Positions 25,159 through 37,479 are shown, numbered from the stretch's first letter. The stretch is 64,000 bases of DNA from Isoetes taiwanensis (GCA_021234155.1 JAJEKV010000382.1:1-64000); one strand, 5' to 3'. Program-made: numbers and translations. Notes: generated from the letters alone by a model not told the origin.

Positions 25159-25184
25159 GGGTGAAAGCATGTTGTAGTGGAACA
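25159..25184 (+). repeat. left 26-bp terminal inverted repeat of the 13.8-kb element
   Basis: Identical in reverse complement to 38963-38988 (checked base by base). Subterminal TGTGGTG or close variants occur within 60 bp inside each end (25212-25240 and 38910-38945). Confidence 0.9.
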
Positions 25185-25499
25185 CCCTGGGTGTCCCCCC
25201 TGTCCCCCCTAAAAATGTGGTGGGAGATATCAAATTTGTGGTGCGATTTTAAATGTTTGTTTACGCCCTAGTGCATAAGCGCGGATTCAATCATTTCTTG
25301 AACTGTGACCCTTCCCATTCCAATTTCACCCGGCCCCATTCCAATTTCCACGCCACCGTCCCATTCAATTTCCCTCGCCCACCCGGTCCCATTCCAATTT
25401 CCACCTAACCCGATTCCTAAACCCACCCGCGCCTTTCTGAAGCACACGGCTATGGCGTAATCAAATTTTGTGGATCAATCCGGTTCATACTTTGAATCA

Positions 25500-28400
25500 T
25501 TTAATTTGGAAGCAAACCGCCTAAAATCTCAAAACCGAACGTGTGTGTGAGAAAGAGAACTCGAACAAGAACGGGATCGCCAGAGGGAGGATCCACCAAC
25601 GCCTCTACTAGGCGCTTCGGATGGTGTTGAAATTATTATCTTCATTTCATAGCACCACTAAAGGCTTGGCCGATGTGCTGATAAGAAAGAGGTTTTACGA
25701 GATTTCACGGAAGATGACACAATGGACAAACGACTTGGTGAAGAGTGAAAGATTTGCAAGCCAAGAGCATTGTGGTCGCGAACCTCGTGGCTTCCATTCA
25801 ACTTGTGAAGAAGTCTAACAGAATGAATGGCGTTTAGCAGCCAAGAGTAGTTGCCTTGCTATGGCCGTAAAAAGCGGAAGCATTACCGAAAGTGCTAATC
25901 CTCATGGGTGTTTCGGGGTTTTGCAAAGCTGGCGGGTGTTCATCCTAGGAATCTTACCAAAGCAAAATTGAAGAGGGAAGAGATAGATTGCAAAGGGGAA
26001 ATGGGTTTTGTACAAAAGAGTTAGAAGAGCAGATGCAATTCCCAATTCTGTCATAGAACTTGTGCAGCAATTTTGGACCGAAAAAAAAAGAGGGTCTCTC
26101 CAAATGCAAAGGATGTTAAGTTCAGAAGATTGGAACGAAATGTAAGAGAGGATCATGCCACTCACTATCTGGAAGAATCACAGGTTATTTCATTTCTTCA
26201 TCTTCACCACATTTTTTATTGTTAATGTGGTATGTGGTATGTGGTTAGTGATTGCTTGTGATATGTGGTTGGTGTGGTTAGTGATTGCTTGTGGTGTGTG
26301 GTGCCTATTAATCTTTGTGATATATGATATGTCTTTGCCCTAGTGTGGTGAGGCACGTGGTGTAAAATAAATCTTTGTAAATATATGCTTTATGGTGCCT
26401 AGTGTGGTGAATAACATGGTGTAAAATACATTTGTAATATATGCTATGTGGTGCCCGCTAGTGTGGTGAAAAATATAGTGTAAAATAAATGCTCTAAATA
26501 TACGCATTTGTGGTGCCTAGTGTGGTGAATAACATGGTGTAAAATAAATCTTTGTAATATATGCTATGTGGTGCCTAGTGTGGTGAATAACATGGTGTAA
26601 AATAAATGTTTGTAATATATTCTATGTGGTGCCTAGTGTGGTGAAAAATATGGTGTAAAATAAATGTCAGAATATATGCTATGTGGTGCCTAGTGTGGTG
26701 AAAAAATATGGTGTCAAGTAAATTATGTAATATATGCTTTGTGGTGCCTAGTGTGGTGAATAACGAGGTGTAAGATGAATGTCTATAATATATGCTATGT
26801 GGTGCCTAGTGTGGTGGAAAATGTAGTGTGCAATAAATATCTTCGATCACCTTGTTATCTTCCTTGCGATTGCAATTGTTCAGAAATTCAAGACGGAACA
26901 TCCTAGTGTTATGATCAAAGCAGGAGGATGTTTGAAAAGTGAAACCATGGTTTGTTGTAAAATTAAAGGACTTCAATAGTTGCTCTTGTGATATACCACG
27001 TTAGAATGCGGATGCTAATAGATGGCTTCAATAGTATGAGAACTAAGCACCCAAAAGTTGATTTTGACTTGTCAACTTTGCGGTGGACATATATGGTGAA
27101 TGCAAGTGCCCACGAATACAAAATAAGTAGCACAAGAAGTCTGTGGGGGGAATTTTATGTGAGAAAACTACTAGCTTCCAACCTTACCATAAGAGAGAAT
27201 GCATTCGGGTGAGTGTAAAGAGTGTGGATTAAGAAGTTCCCTATCCGCCCACATGAACAATCTAGTGATAGTGGCATGGTGAAGTGGGAATACCTAGACT
27301 ATGAAAAAACTGTATTCAGAGATGGCAAGAAGAAGTCTAAGCTAGTTCACCAACACAATGAAACCGCAAGTCTTCCACGGGTGAACAAAATGTTGAGAAG
27401 CTTCCAAAATTTCCTTTACACAACTTCGATATAAGTGGCAAAAGGCGGTGCCCGCATAAAGAACTCCTTGATAACTTGCCTCAAGATGCTTACCTATCCG
27501 TGGTTGACTTCAGCAGAGAATTATACTTTTAAGGAGCGTAATGAAGTTAGGTCCATGCGCTGGGTCATCAACCGATAACTATATTTGTTCAAATAACCTA
27601 TCAGTTGATCCACGCATGACACTATTGAGAAGGAAACACACTACTATGTGCCGGATGATAGGGAACATGACACACTTTTTGTTCAACATTGTTTTATGAA
27701 ACATTTTGAGTACCTAAAGCAGTAAAGGCAATGTCCCCAAACAAAGACTATGTATTTTCGGATAGTGCCGCATCACAATTCAAAGCAAAGAAGATCATTT
27801 TATTTTGTTGGAAGGTATTTGTGATACAGAGGTCAACATGATGTGGAACTTCTTTGGATCAAACCATGGAAAAGGTGAACATGATGGGAAGGCAGCAGAA
27901 TTGAAAAGATGGATACGAGGTCTACAAATTTTAAACATCCCGACATTAAACTAGATAATGCCCATGATGTGGTGAAAATTGCAAGAGAAACAATTTCAAT
28001 GTGGTACATCCGAGTGGACTCAAAAGAAAAGTTTGGATATACTTGGGAAATAAAGCCTCGTGGATATCAACGGGAAAAAGGCTTGGGGTGTAGACAATTC
28101 CGTAAACCGTGCAAATTCATTCATCCATGGATTCAAGACAGAAATCCAACACGCCTACATACCGTAAAAGTTATCATGTTTTTGCAAAGAATTGTTTGGA
28201 TGGAAAATGGGACATGTGTGAGAACAAATTGTATGTAGATGAATGGAACCTTGTAGTCGTTGAACCATCCTCCAATATTCATGCGGATGTGGAAGAGACC
28301 CGCAAGTCTACCAGCCACTATACTCAACCTTGGCAAAATGTACTTGCGTAAGCACTTAGAGAAGGAGACAGACTTTGCGCTTGCCGCACCTAAAGGGAAT

Positions 28401-28746
28401 GAGGAGGACTCAGATTTTGGATGTTGCTATGCACCAAGCCAAAATTTGAAGTTGAAAATGACTTCAAGCAGAACGGAAACTTGTTTATGAGAGGTGAAAC
28501 CGTTGTGGAGGGCATTTACTATAGAAAGAAGCCTCGGTCAAAGGTGATGTATGAGTTGTTGACAAACGAGCCAAAGTCACTTGTATTCTCTACTCAAATT
28601 TGTGCTATTCGAGTTCCCATGCAAAGCAGATCAAGAAAGGTGCTCGAATCGCTTACTGTGCTAGACCGAGTGCAGATGCGGAAAAGATTCTAGAAAACTT
28701 GCCCGAGGTTTTATCTGATGAAGATAGCATGTCTGATGAAGAATAG
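25500..28746 (+). pseudogene. transposase-like protein with FSDSAASQFK and GSNHGKGEHDG motifs
   Basis: Readable blocks in order: a basic N-terminus (KRTRTRT-GSPEGGSTNA, 25550); SVIELVQQFW (26040) and RVSPNAKDVK (26090); a probable intron, donor near 26182 and acceptor TTGTTCAG near 26881, that contains a 9-copy tandem array; KFKTEHPSVMIKAGG (26885); YHVRMRMLIDGFNSMR (26990); a Cys pair and FPIRPHEQ (27210-27260); LVHQHNETASLPR; LSVVDFSREL (27500, likely first acidic catalytic position); VFSDSAASQFKAKK (27752-27790); MMWNFFGSNHGKGEHDGKAA (27841-27900); VEGIYYRKKPRSKVMYELL (28510); acidic end LSDEDSMSDEE, stop 28744-28746. From memory this resembles an uncharacterised protein family repeated in seed-free plants, with an RNase-H-like pattern. 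Frameshifts (e.g. near 27830) and stops break it. Confidence 0.65.
26333..26840. repeat. tandem array, about 58-bp unit, 9 copies
   Basis: Unit core CTAGTGTGGTGAATAACATG then GTGTAAAATAAAT and TATGCTATGTGGTGC. Copies start near 26340, 26399, 26459, 26518, 26575, 26632, 26689, 26747 and 26805. It falls within the presumed intron of the transposase-like gene and multiplies the TGTGGTG motif found near the element ends. Confidence 0.9.
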
Positions 28747-28939
28747 TTGAAACACATTCTTACAGGTTAGAAAATGATTCAGAAATTTTGAATATATGTT
28801 GTTGTGTCTTGCCTTGTTTGGGAATAATATAAGAAACTCAATTCCATGCTCAATTGTATTTTGATGTCCCTTGTTTCAATGTACTATGTTTGCTTTTGAT
28901 GTAATATGTAATTGTATTTTGATGTCCCTGATGTAATAT

Positions 28940-29015
28940 GCGCCAGGTTCACCACATGTTTCACCACATGTGTCACCATATGTGTTTCACCACATGTTTC
29001 ACCACGTGTTTCACT
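28940..29015. repeat. CACCACATG cluster downstream of the transposase-like gene
   Basis: Six TTCACCACATG-like units in 75 bp, the complement of the TGTGGTG motif. A similar cluster, TTCACCACA, lies at 31437-31500. Confidence 0.8.
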
Positions 29016-29144
29016 TTCTGTCTCTTCCCCGAGACAGATAGATCCTTCTCAATGACTTTTCCATCGAAATGCTTTCCTTTTCCTTAAATTCTCTCGGTCC
29101 CATCAATTCCTCTCATCATCCTTTGGCTGACAGCCGTACCCGAA

Positions 29145-30234
29145 AATCATTATGGGATGGCGAAAATTAATGACCTCGGGCAACCCAAAAGGCCCGAGAT
29201 GCCATTCTTCTTGCTGCCCCGACCGAAGTTTACGTTTATTACGCTATTCGGGAGCGACTTACGGTTTACAAAGCAGGCAGGATTTACGCTTCCTTGGGTG
29301 GGAAGCAGTTTACAGTTTACAGTTGGGTGGGAAGCAGCACAGTTTAAATTTTACAAAGAAGAAGGGGCGTCACCTTGTAGAACCTGTCAAAACCACGTGC
29401 ATCAATGGGAGGGGGCGATTTTTTACTCTTTTCCGTATGTATACTAGGGGTCATTGGGGTTTTGGAATGTTCTTCTAGTTATAAAACCATACGGAAAGGG
29501 GTCAAATTTGCCCATCAGAAATACGTATACTAGGGGTTTTTCGGCTACCCTATGTACGCAGGTGGCATATCCCATATAAAGAAGGTGGATCCCCCAGGTA
29601 CAGCAGCTACTTCAGCAGACATGGCCAACTTCACCTCTTGGATGCTGCAAAACGATGGAGTGCCGGAATGGGACAGTTGTGACCAGAGAAGAAGAGCCCA
29701 TAATATCCAGGTGTGCTGTCCCAATTTTCAGCCATGCAGAATGGATGGACATCCTCAGGCAACAGAAATTTCTCTATTCACCGGATGAGAATATGACCAC
29801 AGAAATGCCGAAAACTCTCACCAGAGGATGAATTGTAACCGGACCTCCCGGACCTCTCAACTTACTCACGCCAGCATCAAATTTTTACACACCAAAGATC
29901 TTTGGCCTGTTCCTCATACTATTGACCGGGATCCGCAAGGTTGATACCTTTTCTGCTATAATGGCTACCAAGCCTTTACGCTAGACAGGTGCTTTTGTTA
30001 TGATAGGTTGTTTACAGAGGACCAATTTCTTTCACTTCAGGGATATGTTCTATCATCACAAGGGCTTGCAGGATGCACATGGAGAAGCTGCTATTCTGTT
30101 TGGTAACACTGCACCATTATGGTTTTTTGCTTTCCCTCCGAATGGGATTTTATAGGTCGGGCAAGGTGACTGGTGGCCACCGATCCGGTGATCATAGAAG
30201 ATGACGAGGAGGAGCTGGACCCGGATCTCTTTTG
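29145..30234 (+). pseudogene. unrecognised decayed gene ending in an acidic tail
   Basis: Coding-like stretches change frame several times: NFTSWMLQNDGVPEWDSC (29620), a TKDLWPVPHTIDRDPQG block (29900), CYNGYQAFTLDRCFCYDR (29955) and a last stretch with PVIIEDDEEELDPDLF before a stop at about 30233. The VII-EDDEEE tail looks like a hydrophobic-plus-acidic SUMO-interaction type motif, which is only an analogy. It lies on the same strand as the transposase-like gene, about 400 bp after it. Function unknown; it may be a second element-encoded protein. Confidence 0.4.
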
Positions 30235-30499
30235 ATAGACCCACGGGGAATGAAAGCAAGTGTATATAAAAAGTTTTGTTTCTCATGTAATCTGAAATGT
30301 TTAATATAAATCCTCGCTTGTAATCTGAAATGTAACCTTATGTAATCATTTTATATGTTTAATATAAATCTTCACTCTTCAATCTTCACTGTTTAATTGA
30401 CAGGGTGAAAGTGACACACAGAAAAATTACATTAAGGATGAACAGAATGGGACAGAGAAACACATGATGAAACCCACCATCAAATGTCACATCAAATGC

Positions 30500-31085
30500 A
30501 AGGTCAATCATTCAAAAGCTGGCTGTGCAGGAAAGGTTGGAGGGAAACCCTAAATCTAGTTTTGCATGCAGACATTGGCTTATCCCAATCCAGCTATGGC
30601 GAAGAAAAATGAAGGAGAACACGAGCACAAACAATTTTGCGGTTCAAATGCAAATGATCCTGGTAGGACCTATAATCGAGCAAATAAACCAGGAACAGAG
30701 GCGGATATTACAGGAGCGGAGGACCCATAAATTCCGAGGTATTCTAGGCTTAAAACATAGGTTAATTCCTGATGGGCTTAAAGAATTTGAAGCCAAGGCA
30801 GTGATAGGCGGTTGCCTTTCTTTGTAATAGAATGTGATTTCTATATTACTAATGATGTTGTTTTACACAGATGCAGTCAGGAGACTTAACAGAGCTGGTG
30901 CAGCCGACAGGGATCCGGGGTGGCATATGATTCGAGGATGAGTTCGCAGACTCTCTCCATGCTTGAGGAAGAGGATATGTTCATCCAACTAAAGCAAGAA
31001 ATGATCCATGCTTTGACCATTAAAAAGTGCTCAAATGGGCGGATGCATGGAGACACAACAACCCGAGACAATACTTTATGAATCA
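30500..31085 (+). pseudogene. unrecognised coding-like segment
   Basis: An open frame of about 100 codons (30525-30827; WRRKMKENTSTNNF, IIEQINQEQRRILQERRTH) followed by one beginning MSSQTLSMLEEEDMFIQ (30938) and ending RDNTL (31080). Both are charged and partly helical in composition and may be exons of one gene downstream of the acidic-tailed one. No family recognised. Confidence 0.3.
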
Positions 31086-31099
31086 GATCATAAGTGGGA

Positions 31100-32080
31100 G
31101 CGTAAACGAGAAGCTCATGTTTTAGTGTTGCTGGATTTCACCAACTATTCATTGAGAAAAACTTGATCTCATCTTGAACATACTTGAAGAAGAAGAGTTA
31201 CAAATCTCACAATGCGGGATCCGATTGAGACCCAAGAATGGTGTATGTCATCATTAACCTCTTCAAAACAGCTATTATTATATCTCTAATGCATTTTGAT
31301 AATACTAGAAGCTCGTGGTTATTGTTTTCCTCGATTTTTTCTCAAGATACTTCATTTCATAAGAAGTATGAACTATTTCTAGGGTATGGTAGATTTCCAT
31401 ATGTATTTTTCTCCCTTTGAAAATATAAAACAACGTTTGCATCACCACGACTTCACCACATTTTTCACCACAAACTTTCACCACAAATTTCACCATAATC
31501 ACTATAAGGGCATTGACCATTTTTGACCTGGTCGAAAATGGAATGGCTCTCGATTCCTCGATAGTATCTTGATCGATTTTGGTGACAAAGAATATATGGA
31601 TCCCAAATTAGATCCCCGAATTGATATGAGGCCAAAATTCATTAAGCTCGCTTTGTGCAAAGATTCTTGCAAGGCCACTAACTTTTGCTTCAAGGAATTT
31701 CGTGTTTTTCTTTTCGTTTCTTTTGAACTCTATTTCTTTTGAACCCGAGTCACCCATCTCATATTTTCAGATTTTTCTTTGGGGTTACCATATTTTGTTA
31801 GATTCTCGCACCTTCAAATTCCTTGTTTGCATTTTATAATTAATGACAAAAGTTCAAATTTAATCGAAGCAGTTCAAATTAACCGAAAAGAACAATGGAA
31901 ACTCGTGAGAACGCTTAAAGCAAAAAATAGTCACAACATGAGAGAAGAGGAGTTTCATCATTAATGAAAAAGCTTTACAAAAAATGGAGTCACAAGGACT
32001 ATTGCAAAACAAGTTTCAGATTTAATTGAAAAGTTTTTACAAAGAATAGTCATAAGGACTATTGCCAAAAAAATTGAAAC
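31100..32080. other. element interior, no gene recognised
   Basis: AT-rich; contains the CACCACA cluster at 31437-31500 and two near-repeats of AAAAGTTT/CATAAGGACTATTGC (31980-32070). Confidence 0.45.
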
Positions 32081-32084
32081 CGGG

Positions 32085-32433
32085 GATTACAAAAACAAGG
32101 CTTGATCTTCGACCATCTTCAGCTCTATATGGAGGTCGCCCTCCATGGCATACATCTTCATTTCGAGGAGTCGCCCTCGCCGAGGTAACCCGCGATGCAC
32201 CCACTCAATCACCGCGAACGGGCGTACCGATGATCCATGATGAGCTTCTCCACCTCCGTGGAGTGAACTTCGCCCCCGATCAGAGGGGTGGCCTCCTGGG
32301 AGGAAGACACGGATTCTCCTGAGGAAGACACGGATCCTCCGGGAGGAAGAACCGACCGCGGTCGGGCGGGCGGAGGAGCGTGCACCATGGCCGGGATAGT
32401 ATTCCCCGGCGGTGTAGTCTTGAACTTGGCCAT
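32085..32433 (-). pseudogene. small unrecognised gene (Pro/Ser-rich start)
   Basis: Minus-strand frame begins MAKFKTTPPGNTIPAMVH at 32433, continues through PPARPRSVLPPGG and EVHSTEVEKLIMDHR, then stops near 32210. In the next frame coding character continues (FAVIEWVHRGLPRRGRLLEM, DLHIELKMVEDQALFL) to a stop near 32087, so a single base indel separates two halves of a protein of about 115 residues. G+C content is higher than in the surroundings. It faces the plus-strand genes. A repeated SVSSSGESVSSS segment reflects a short duplication. No family recognised. Confidence 0.45.
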
Positions 32434-32639
32434 GGCGAAGTGAAGGAGATGGACGGAATGGGGAAGGAGGAAGGAGATGGCGGAATAAACGATGGGGACG
32501 GAATGGGCGGAATGAAGCCTGCAGGCGTAATTTTGGGAATAAAAGGGATGCAAAATCGTGAGGCCCGCATATGCATTTTGGGAATGAAGCGTAAGAGGAA
32601 AGGGACGTTTGCATGCATAACGATTGCACACATCGGAGC

Positions 32640-33165
32640 CGAGCCACCCACCACATGTCACCACATGATTCACCATATGCCACCTAGGATCCAACATGCC
32701 AAGGTGGCTCAAACATGCCACCTAGGCTCCAACATGCCACGTAGGCTCCAACATGCCACCTACCCTCCAACATGCCACGTAGCATGCCACCTAGGCTCCA
32801 ACATGCCACCGGGCTCACACGTGAGCTCCAACATGCCAAGTTGGCTCCAACGTGCCACCTAGGCTCAATCATGCCAAGGTGGCTCAAATATGCCACCTAG
32901 GCTCCAACATGCCACCAAGGCTTCAACATGCCACGTAGGCTCCAATATGCCAACTAGGCTCCAACATGCCTCGTGAGCTCTAGCATGCCACCTAGGCTCC
33001 AACGTGCCACCTAGGCTCCAACATGCCACGTGGGCTCCAACATGCCACCTAGCATGCCACCTATGATTCACCACATGATTCACCACATGCACCACATGAT
33101 TCACCACATGCACCATTTGCATCACCACATCTATCACGACATGTATCACCACATTGTCATGAATC
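32640..33165. repeat. tandem array of about 18-bp units (ATGCCACCTAGGCTCCAAC)
   Basis: More than 20 degenerate units of ACATGCCACCTAGGCTCCA, some with ACGTAGG, flanked on the right by CACCACATGATT units. The overlapping minus-strand frames encoding repeated WHVG/ACWSL are products of the repeat, not genes. Confidence 0.9.
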
Positions 33166-33419
33166 TTTGAATACATCAATTTCTTTTCCGAGATTTGAAC
33201 TCCACCAGAAAGTGTTGTTGCTCGTCACGGTGAAAGTCTATTGTATACAATAGTATACAACAATGTACATTAGAGTGTCAATGAAAGAATAGGTTACAAG
33301 AATAACCTCTTTGGTTACAATAATACAAACATGTGATTACAAGTAAAGATCTATTGATCTGTCAACCTCAGCTTCATTACTAGAGCAACTGTGCTTCACA
33401 ACATCAATCATCATTCTCA

Positions 33420-34025
33420 AGGTCGTGTCCTTGTACTCGCCACTAGAAATTGGTACACCCCCGCAACAAACATATCAGGCCTCACATTGGATGAGTAATA
33501 CCTTCAAATTTACGAACTCACCTTGCATTGGGATAGTATGTCCAAGTCTCGCATTACATGCAGCCACAACTTTCTTTACAAAGACACATATAGCAGGACC
33601 ACATGACCAGAGAATCGACCGAGTAGGGAAACTTGTAATTCTCTTGTGGTGCGCCTTTTATGGTGTTTGGGAATTTTGTGTTTGCATCCTCAACAAAACT
33701 CATGACACAGTTCGGAGCCCTTGTACATTTCTAGGCTGCCAAAATGGTACACACCGGTTGACATTTAACGGGTGACCTCCAAGACCTACAATGACATACA
33801 TCGCCCAAAGTCAAAGGCCGATAACATCTTTGGCGTAATGGTACATTCCGAAATTGCAAGTTGAGGGTTCAACAGTTTGTCCTTTGAAGCAAGCTCGTTC
33901 GACAAGAATGTGTAAATGAGCGGATCCATGAAATGGAACCTCCGCTCCATGTCATGCTTGATGCGTAATTGGTGCATACACCGCCAAAGTCCAAGGTCCG
34001 TAAAACAAGATGATTTAAGAAACAA
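33420..34025 (-). pseudogene. unrecognised minus-strand coding-like segment
   Basis: Includes an 80-codon frame with RIKHDMERRFHFMDPLIYTF and NPQLAISECTITP (33786-34025). Further down comes a frame with KVVAACNARLGHTIPMQGEF (about 33590-33530), and near 33420 SSGEYKDTTLRMMIDVVKHS. These may be exons of one gene in the right half of the 13.8-kb element. I considered a Ulp1-type protease and could not support it. Confidence 0.3.
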
Positions 34026-35876
34026 TGTAAGACTTCAAACCCGAGTTGTTTATATTAAATTACTAACCTCATGAAGAAATGGACTATCCTCACACGAACC
34101 AATCCCTACTTTTCTCCAATATTTCGATTGAATCTTGATCAAGCACAACAGCTCCCCCGCCGTCCTTTAAACACTTCAAGTGGCAAGTGTTCGGGTCGGA
34201 TGTGCGCTCTTAACAACTGCAGCCCTCGTGGCTTTGGTGGTGTAAGTTTACATTCAAAGCAAATGGAAGATCATTGAAAACCTTGAGGAACATTGAAATA
34301 GCCAAGAAATGAACAATTGAAGTAAAACTTTGTTTATATTAAAAAGTCAAGAGAGGTTACATCATATACACAATAATACTATTTCTAGGCTTTAGTTCTA
34401 TGTTTTTTCATCATATTAATACAAATTTGACTCTCAGTGTCAAATATATTCAGCATTTTGTTGCTTTCGACATAACTTTGCACATTCCCCCCTTCAAAGA
34501 ACCCCTCAAGCCAAACCTTTAGATCTTTCATGAGGAAATTGCCATCTACTATGTCAGGGCTTCAGCTGTTTGGACAGATTATGGTGTTTGGCTCATTGAG
34601 GTACCCTTTGTATCTGTTGTCATCAATGGGAAGCACGTTCTCTTTTGTGAAACCTGGAAATTCGTCATAGACCTTTTTGAGGTGCTTCAAAAAAATTGGC
34701 TTTCCACTGTTATATAAATTTGTGTTGGTATTAATCGATCCCGATTCCATATGAACTTGAATTTGTCCTTGTATTTCATCAATGCTCCCTTAACTATCAT
34801 TCTCAAGTTTTGAGCCTGCAGGCTGGACCAAAGTGCTATATGAAAATTCGATCGCACCAATCTATGAACTCGCCTAGCTTTGGTCTAGTTACTACCCACT
34901 TGGATCTGTTAAGTGTGATCAACTTAACACCAACTTTTTGGCATGGGTAGTAATCGACTCTTTGTCATAGCTTCTACCCAAAACTCCATTGTAGTAAAAA
35001 ACAAGCAGGATTGGGCTTAACCTTGTAGTCTTCTCGCATGGACAGAGTTGGTGCGTGGCTGAAAACTTACCTTCAACATTTCTTGGTCGCGGTATCGGAA
35101 ACTTCGCTTCAAAGATCTCTTCGTGCAAGTGTATGGAAACTTACGCTTCAAAGATGTCTTGGAGGTGTCTTTTGCTTGGAATTCGCTCTTGCTTTTTCTC
35201 CGAGACACTTCCACCGCAAAAATTTAATGATTCTCAGAACTATATGGGTCTAATTAAAAGAAGATGTGCACAAAAGGTTGAAAGTTACCTTTGTGACTTA
35301 CATTCACCTAACGATTTGTTCAGATCATAACCCCGATGCATCCTGCCGATTTGGCAAATTGGTGTAGAGCATGACTTAATGCATCCGGCCGATCCGCGAT
35401 TGTTGTCCGCTTGGAGCTTGACTTGATGCACCCACCGATTTGTTGACATCTACCGATTTGTCCGAAGTTCCTATAACCCGATGCATCTTACGTGTCTAAT
35501 GCTATTGAAGGGGTGTGAGTGTCTTGTCCCCTACCGACCACATTGTACCTCTATATCTACAAAGTAGGGATGAAGAAGTAAGCTACATATCCCAATTGCA
35601 TCAAACAAGACTTGGTTACCTTTGAGGGTAGAAAATAATTCCCTTTTGGTGTGCCATATGGACTCACAAAGTCATTGCCACCAGCATGAACAGTTAGACC
35701 TGAATTAGTAAACGGCACCATGCTCTGCAAACCTGGAATTGAATCACAATTGATTGTAACTATGCTTTGGTTTTTTTTAACTAAGCTCCAGGCTTTTTTA
35801 CTCTCTTTACGAAGTTCCTGTTTATATATATCTAAAGTGCCCCCTAAAATGAGCGAGCGATCTCATCCCAGGGGGC
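34026..35876. other. element interior with weak coding traces
   Basis: Overlapping short frames on both strands (34562-34750 minus; 35017-35330 both). Repeated phrases such as AACTTACGCTTCAAAGATGT near 35080-35160, and CCGATTTG / GATGCATC near 35340-35480, show short local duplications. Nothing can be assigned. Confidence 0.35.
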
Positions 35877-35879
35877 ACT

Positions 35880-36612
35880 CACTACTAGAGGATGGGTTGT
35901 TTGCGATGCCAGTTTGCGACGTATATGAAACGTCCTCGTCGCAAAAATCGCGTACGTTCCCATGACATCGCACAAAATTTAAACGACGTCGCAGATAGAA
36001 CATCCCACGTCGCAGTTGGAACGTCTGGTCAGACGTCGCAATGGCAAAAATCGAGTACGTTCCTACGACGTTAAATTCAAACGACGTCGCAGGTAGAATG
36101 TCAGACGTCACAGTTGGAATGTCTGGCCAGACGTCGCAATGGCCTACTACGTGCCACGCCGCACTAGCGACATATCACGTCGCAAGTGCAACGTCATTAC
36201 AACGTGAAATGTCGCAACTGCAACGTCTCATTGCGACTTAAAGAATAAACATAGAATAAATACAAATACGAGTTATTGAGGTGTTGATAAGGCCTCAGGT
36301 TTGTTAGCTAGAGGTTAGGGGTTCAAGTCCACGAAAAAAACATTTTGGGCGCACATATATGTACGTCTTAGCAACATATGAGCGACGTCTGTAAAACGTC
36401 ATAAGGACATATTTTGTACATATTTGGGACGTCCATGACGTCGCTAATACATTGCACATGCGACATGACGTCGCGCTGCGACGAATCCACGGCGACGTCA
36501 TTTGCGATGAGCGGGAAACATTTTTAAAGCGTGTGCATGTGACGTTTGATGTCCTCATTACGTCGCTAAGACATCGCAAACGACGTCGCAAACTGCCTAT
36601 TCTGTAGCAGTG
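35880..36612. mobile_element. 733-bp non-autonomous CACTA (En/Spm) element
   Basis: Starts CACTACTAGAGGATGGG, ends complementary to CACTGCTACAGAATAGGC, with a 3-bp target duplication ACT (35877-35879 and 36613-36615). Subterminal regions are packed with GACGTCGCA and GCGACGTC motifs in both orientations, the usual binding-site arrangement of CACTA elements. No transposase is encoded. Near the middle is GGGGTTCAAGTCC (36318-36330), which resembles a Pol III B box. Confidence 0.92.
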
Positions 36613-36779
36613 ACTTTAGATACAATAAACAGGACAAGCAAAAGAGACTAAGCCAGCCAGGATGGAAGAGACTAAGCCAGGATGAAAGATAAGTGCTCAC
36701 CTATAAGTGCCTCAGTAGCTTGAAGTTGCTTTTGATCCTCCCTACTCACACCTAAGGCTTGTACCCATGTTGTAGAAAA

Positions 36780-37420
36780 TTCATGACAGCAATCAGTGAT
36801 TACAAATCCTGCAAAGTGAACGCAAATTTGTCAATGAGAATACAATTATACTAAGCACTTCGTGAACTTTGTTATGAAGTACCTCAAGAGGCCGAAAGCG
36901 GACATGGAAGATGGTATTGGTGATCGTGATTCGGCAATCAAAGTTGGTAGTGGTTTCCCCATCCACCGGAGGATCTTGCCATAGAATGGACAACCACTAC
37001 CATAATCTTCAAATTTTTATCAAGGTGCGAAGTAGTGGATCCAAGACAAATAAAGGAAGATGGTCCTTGCAAGACGTAAACCTCTCTAACCTTGGTTCCA
37101 AAGACTTTCAATCTTTGTTGGTACGCTTCCCCGGCCGACAGCCAGATTAAGCTCCTCGATTTTTGTCCGCTCAAGTTCGGTAATAGTTCCTTCATTTCGA
37201 CCTCTGTATCTTGGCATATAGCCCTAATACCGTCTCCCGCATCGACTTGGTTTATCCTTAATCATTCCTTCCCATTTTTTAAATCTTTATTCATCTTCTG
37301 CCCGGAACTCAAGTTCTTTGAACCTTCATTTGTAGCACTGCGCAGTTTTGATCACAAGTTTGCAACCTTGCCTTTACACTGAATCACTTCCGATCTTGTA
37401 GAGTTGATCCATTCTCCCCA
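36780..37420 (-). pseudogene. charged, coiled-coil-like coding remnant
   Basis: Read on the minus strand: SKLRSATNEGSKNLSSGQK (37340), NQVDAGDGIRAICQDTEVE (37230), then ITELERTKIEELNLAVGRGS (37180), KIESLWNQG (37100) and a further segment to about 36790 ending ICNH. High Glu/Lys/Leu content suggests a coiled coil. It lies downstream of the basic gene at 38.1-38.7 kb on the same strand and may be the same transcript. The family is unknown. Confidence 0.35.
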
Positions 37421-37479
37421 AAGGTCCTGTTGAATTCAACCGAAAGTAATCCAAGGTTAGTACCACATGACATAACAGG

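Noticed and set aside
26333-26840. CRISPR-like array of evenly spaced repeats
   Set aside because: Whole units including the would-be spacers are similar, so it is an ordinary tandem array in a eukaryotic element.
32087-33179. WHVG- and ACWSL-repeat proteins, 70 to 198 codons
   Set aside because: They are frames through an 18-bp tandem array; only the small gene at 32085-32433 has non-repeat coding character.
33786-34025. Ulp1-like protease domain, as carried by some plant transposons
   Set aside because: No His-Asp-Gln-Cys pattern could be read in any frame.
36290-36335. tRNA gene or tRNA-derived SINE in the CACTA core
   Set aside because: Only a B-box-like GGTTCAAGTCC is present; no cloverleaf or A-box at proper spacing.
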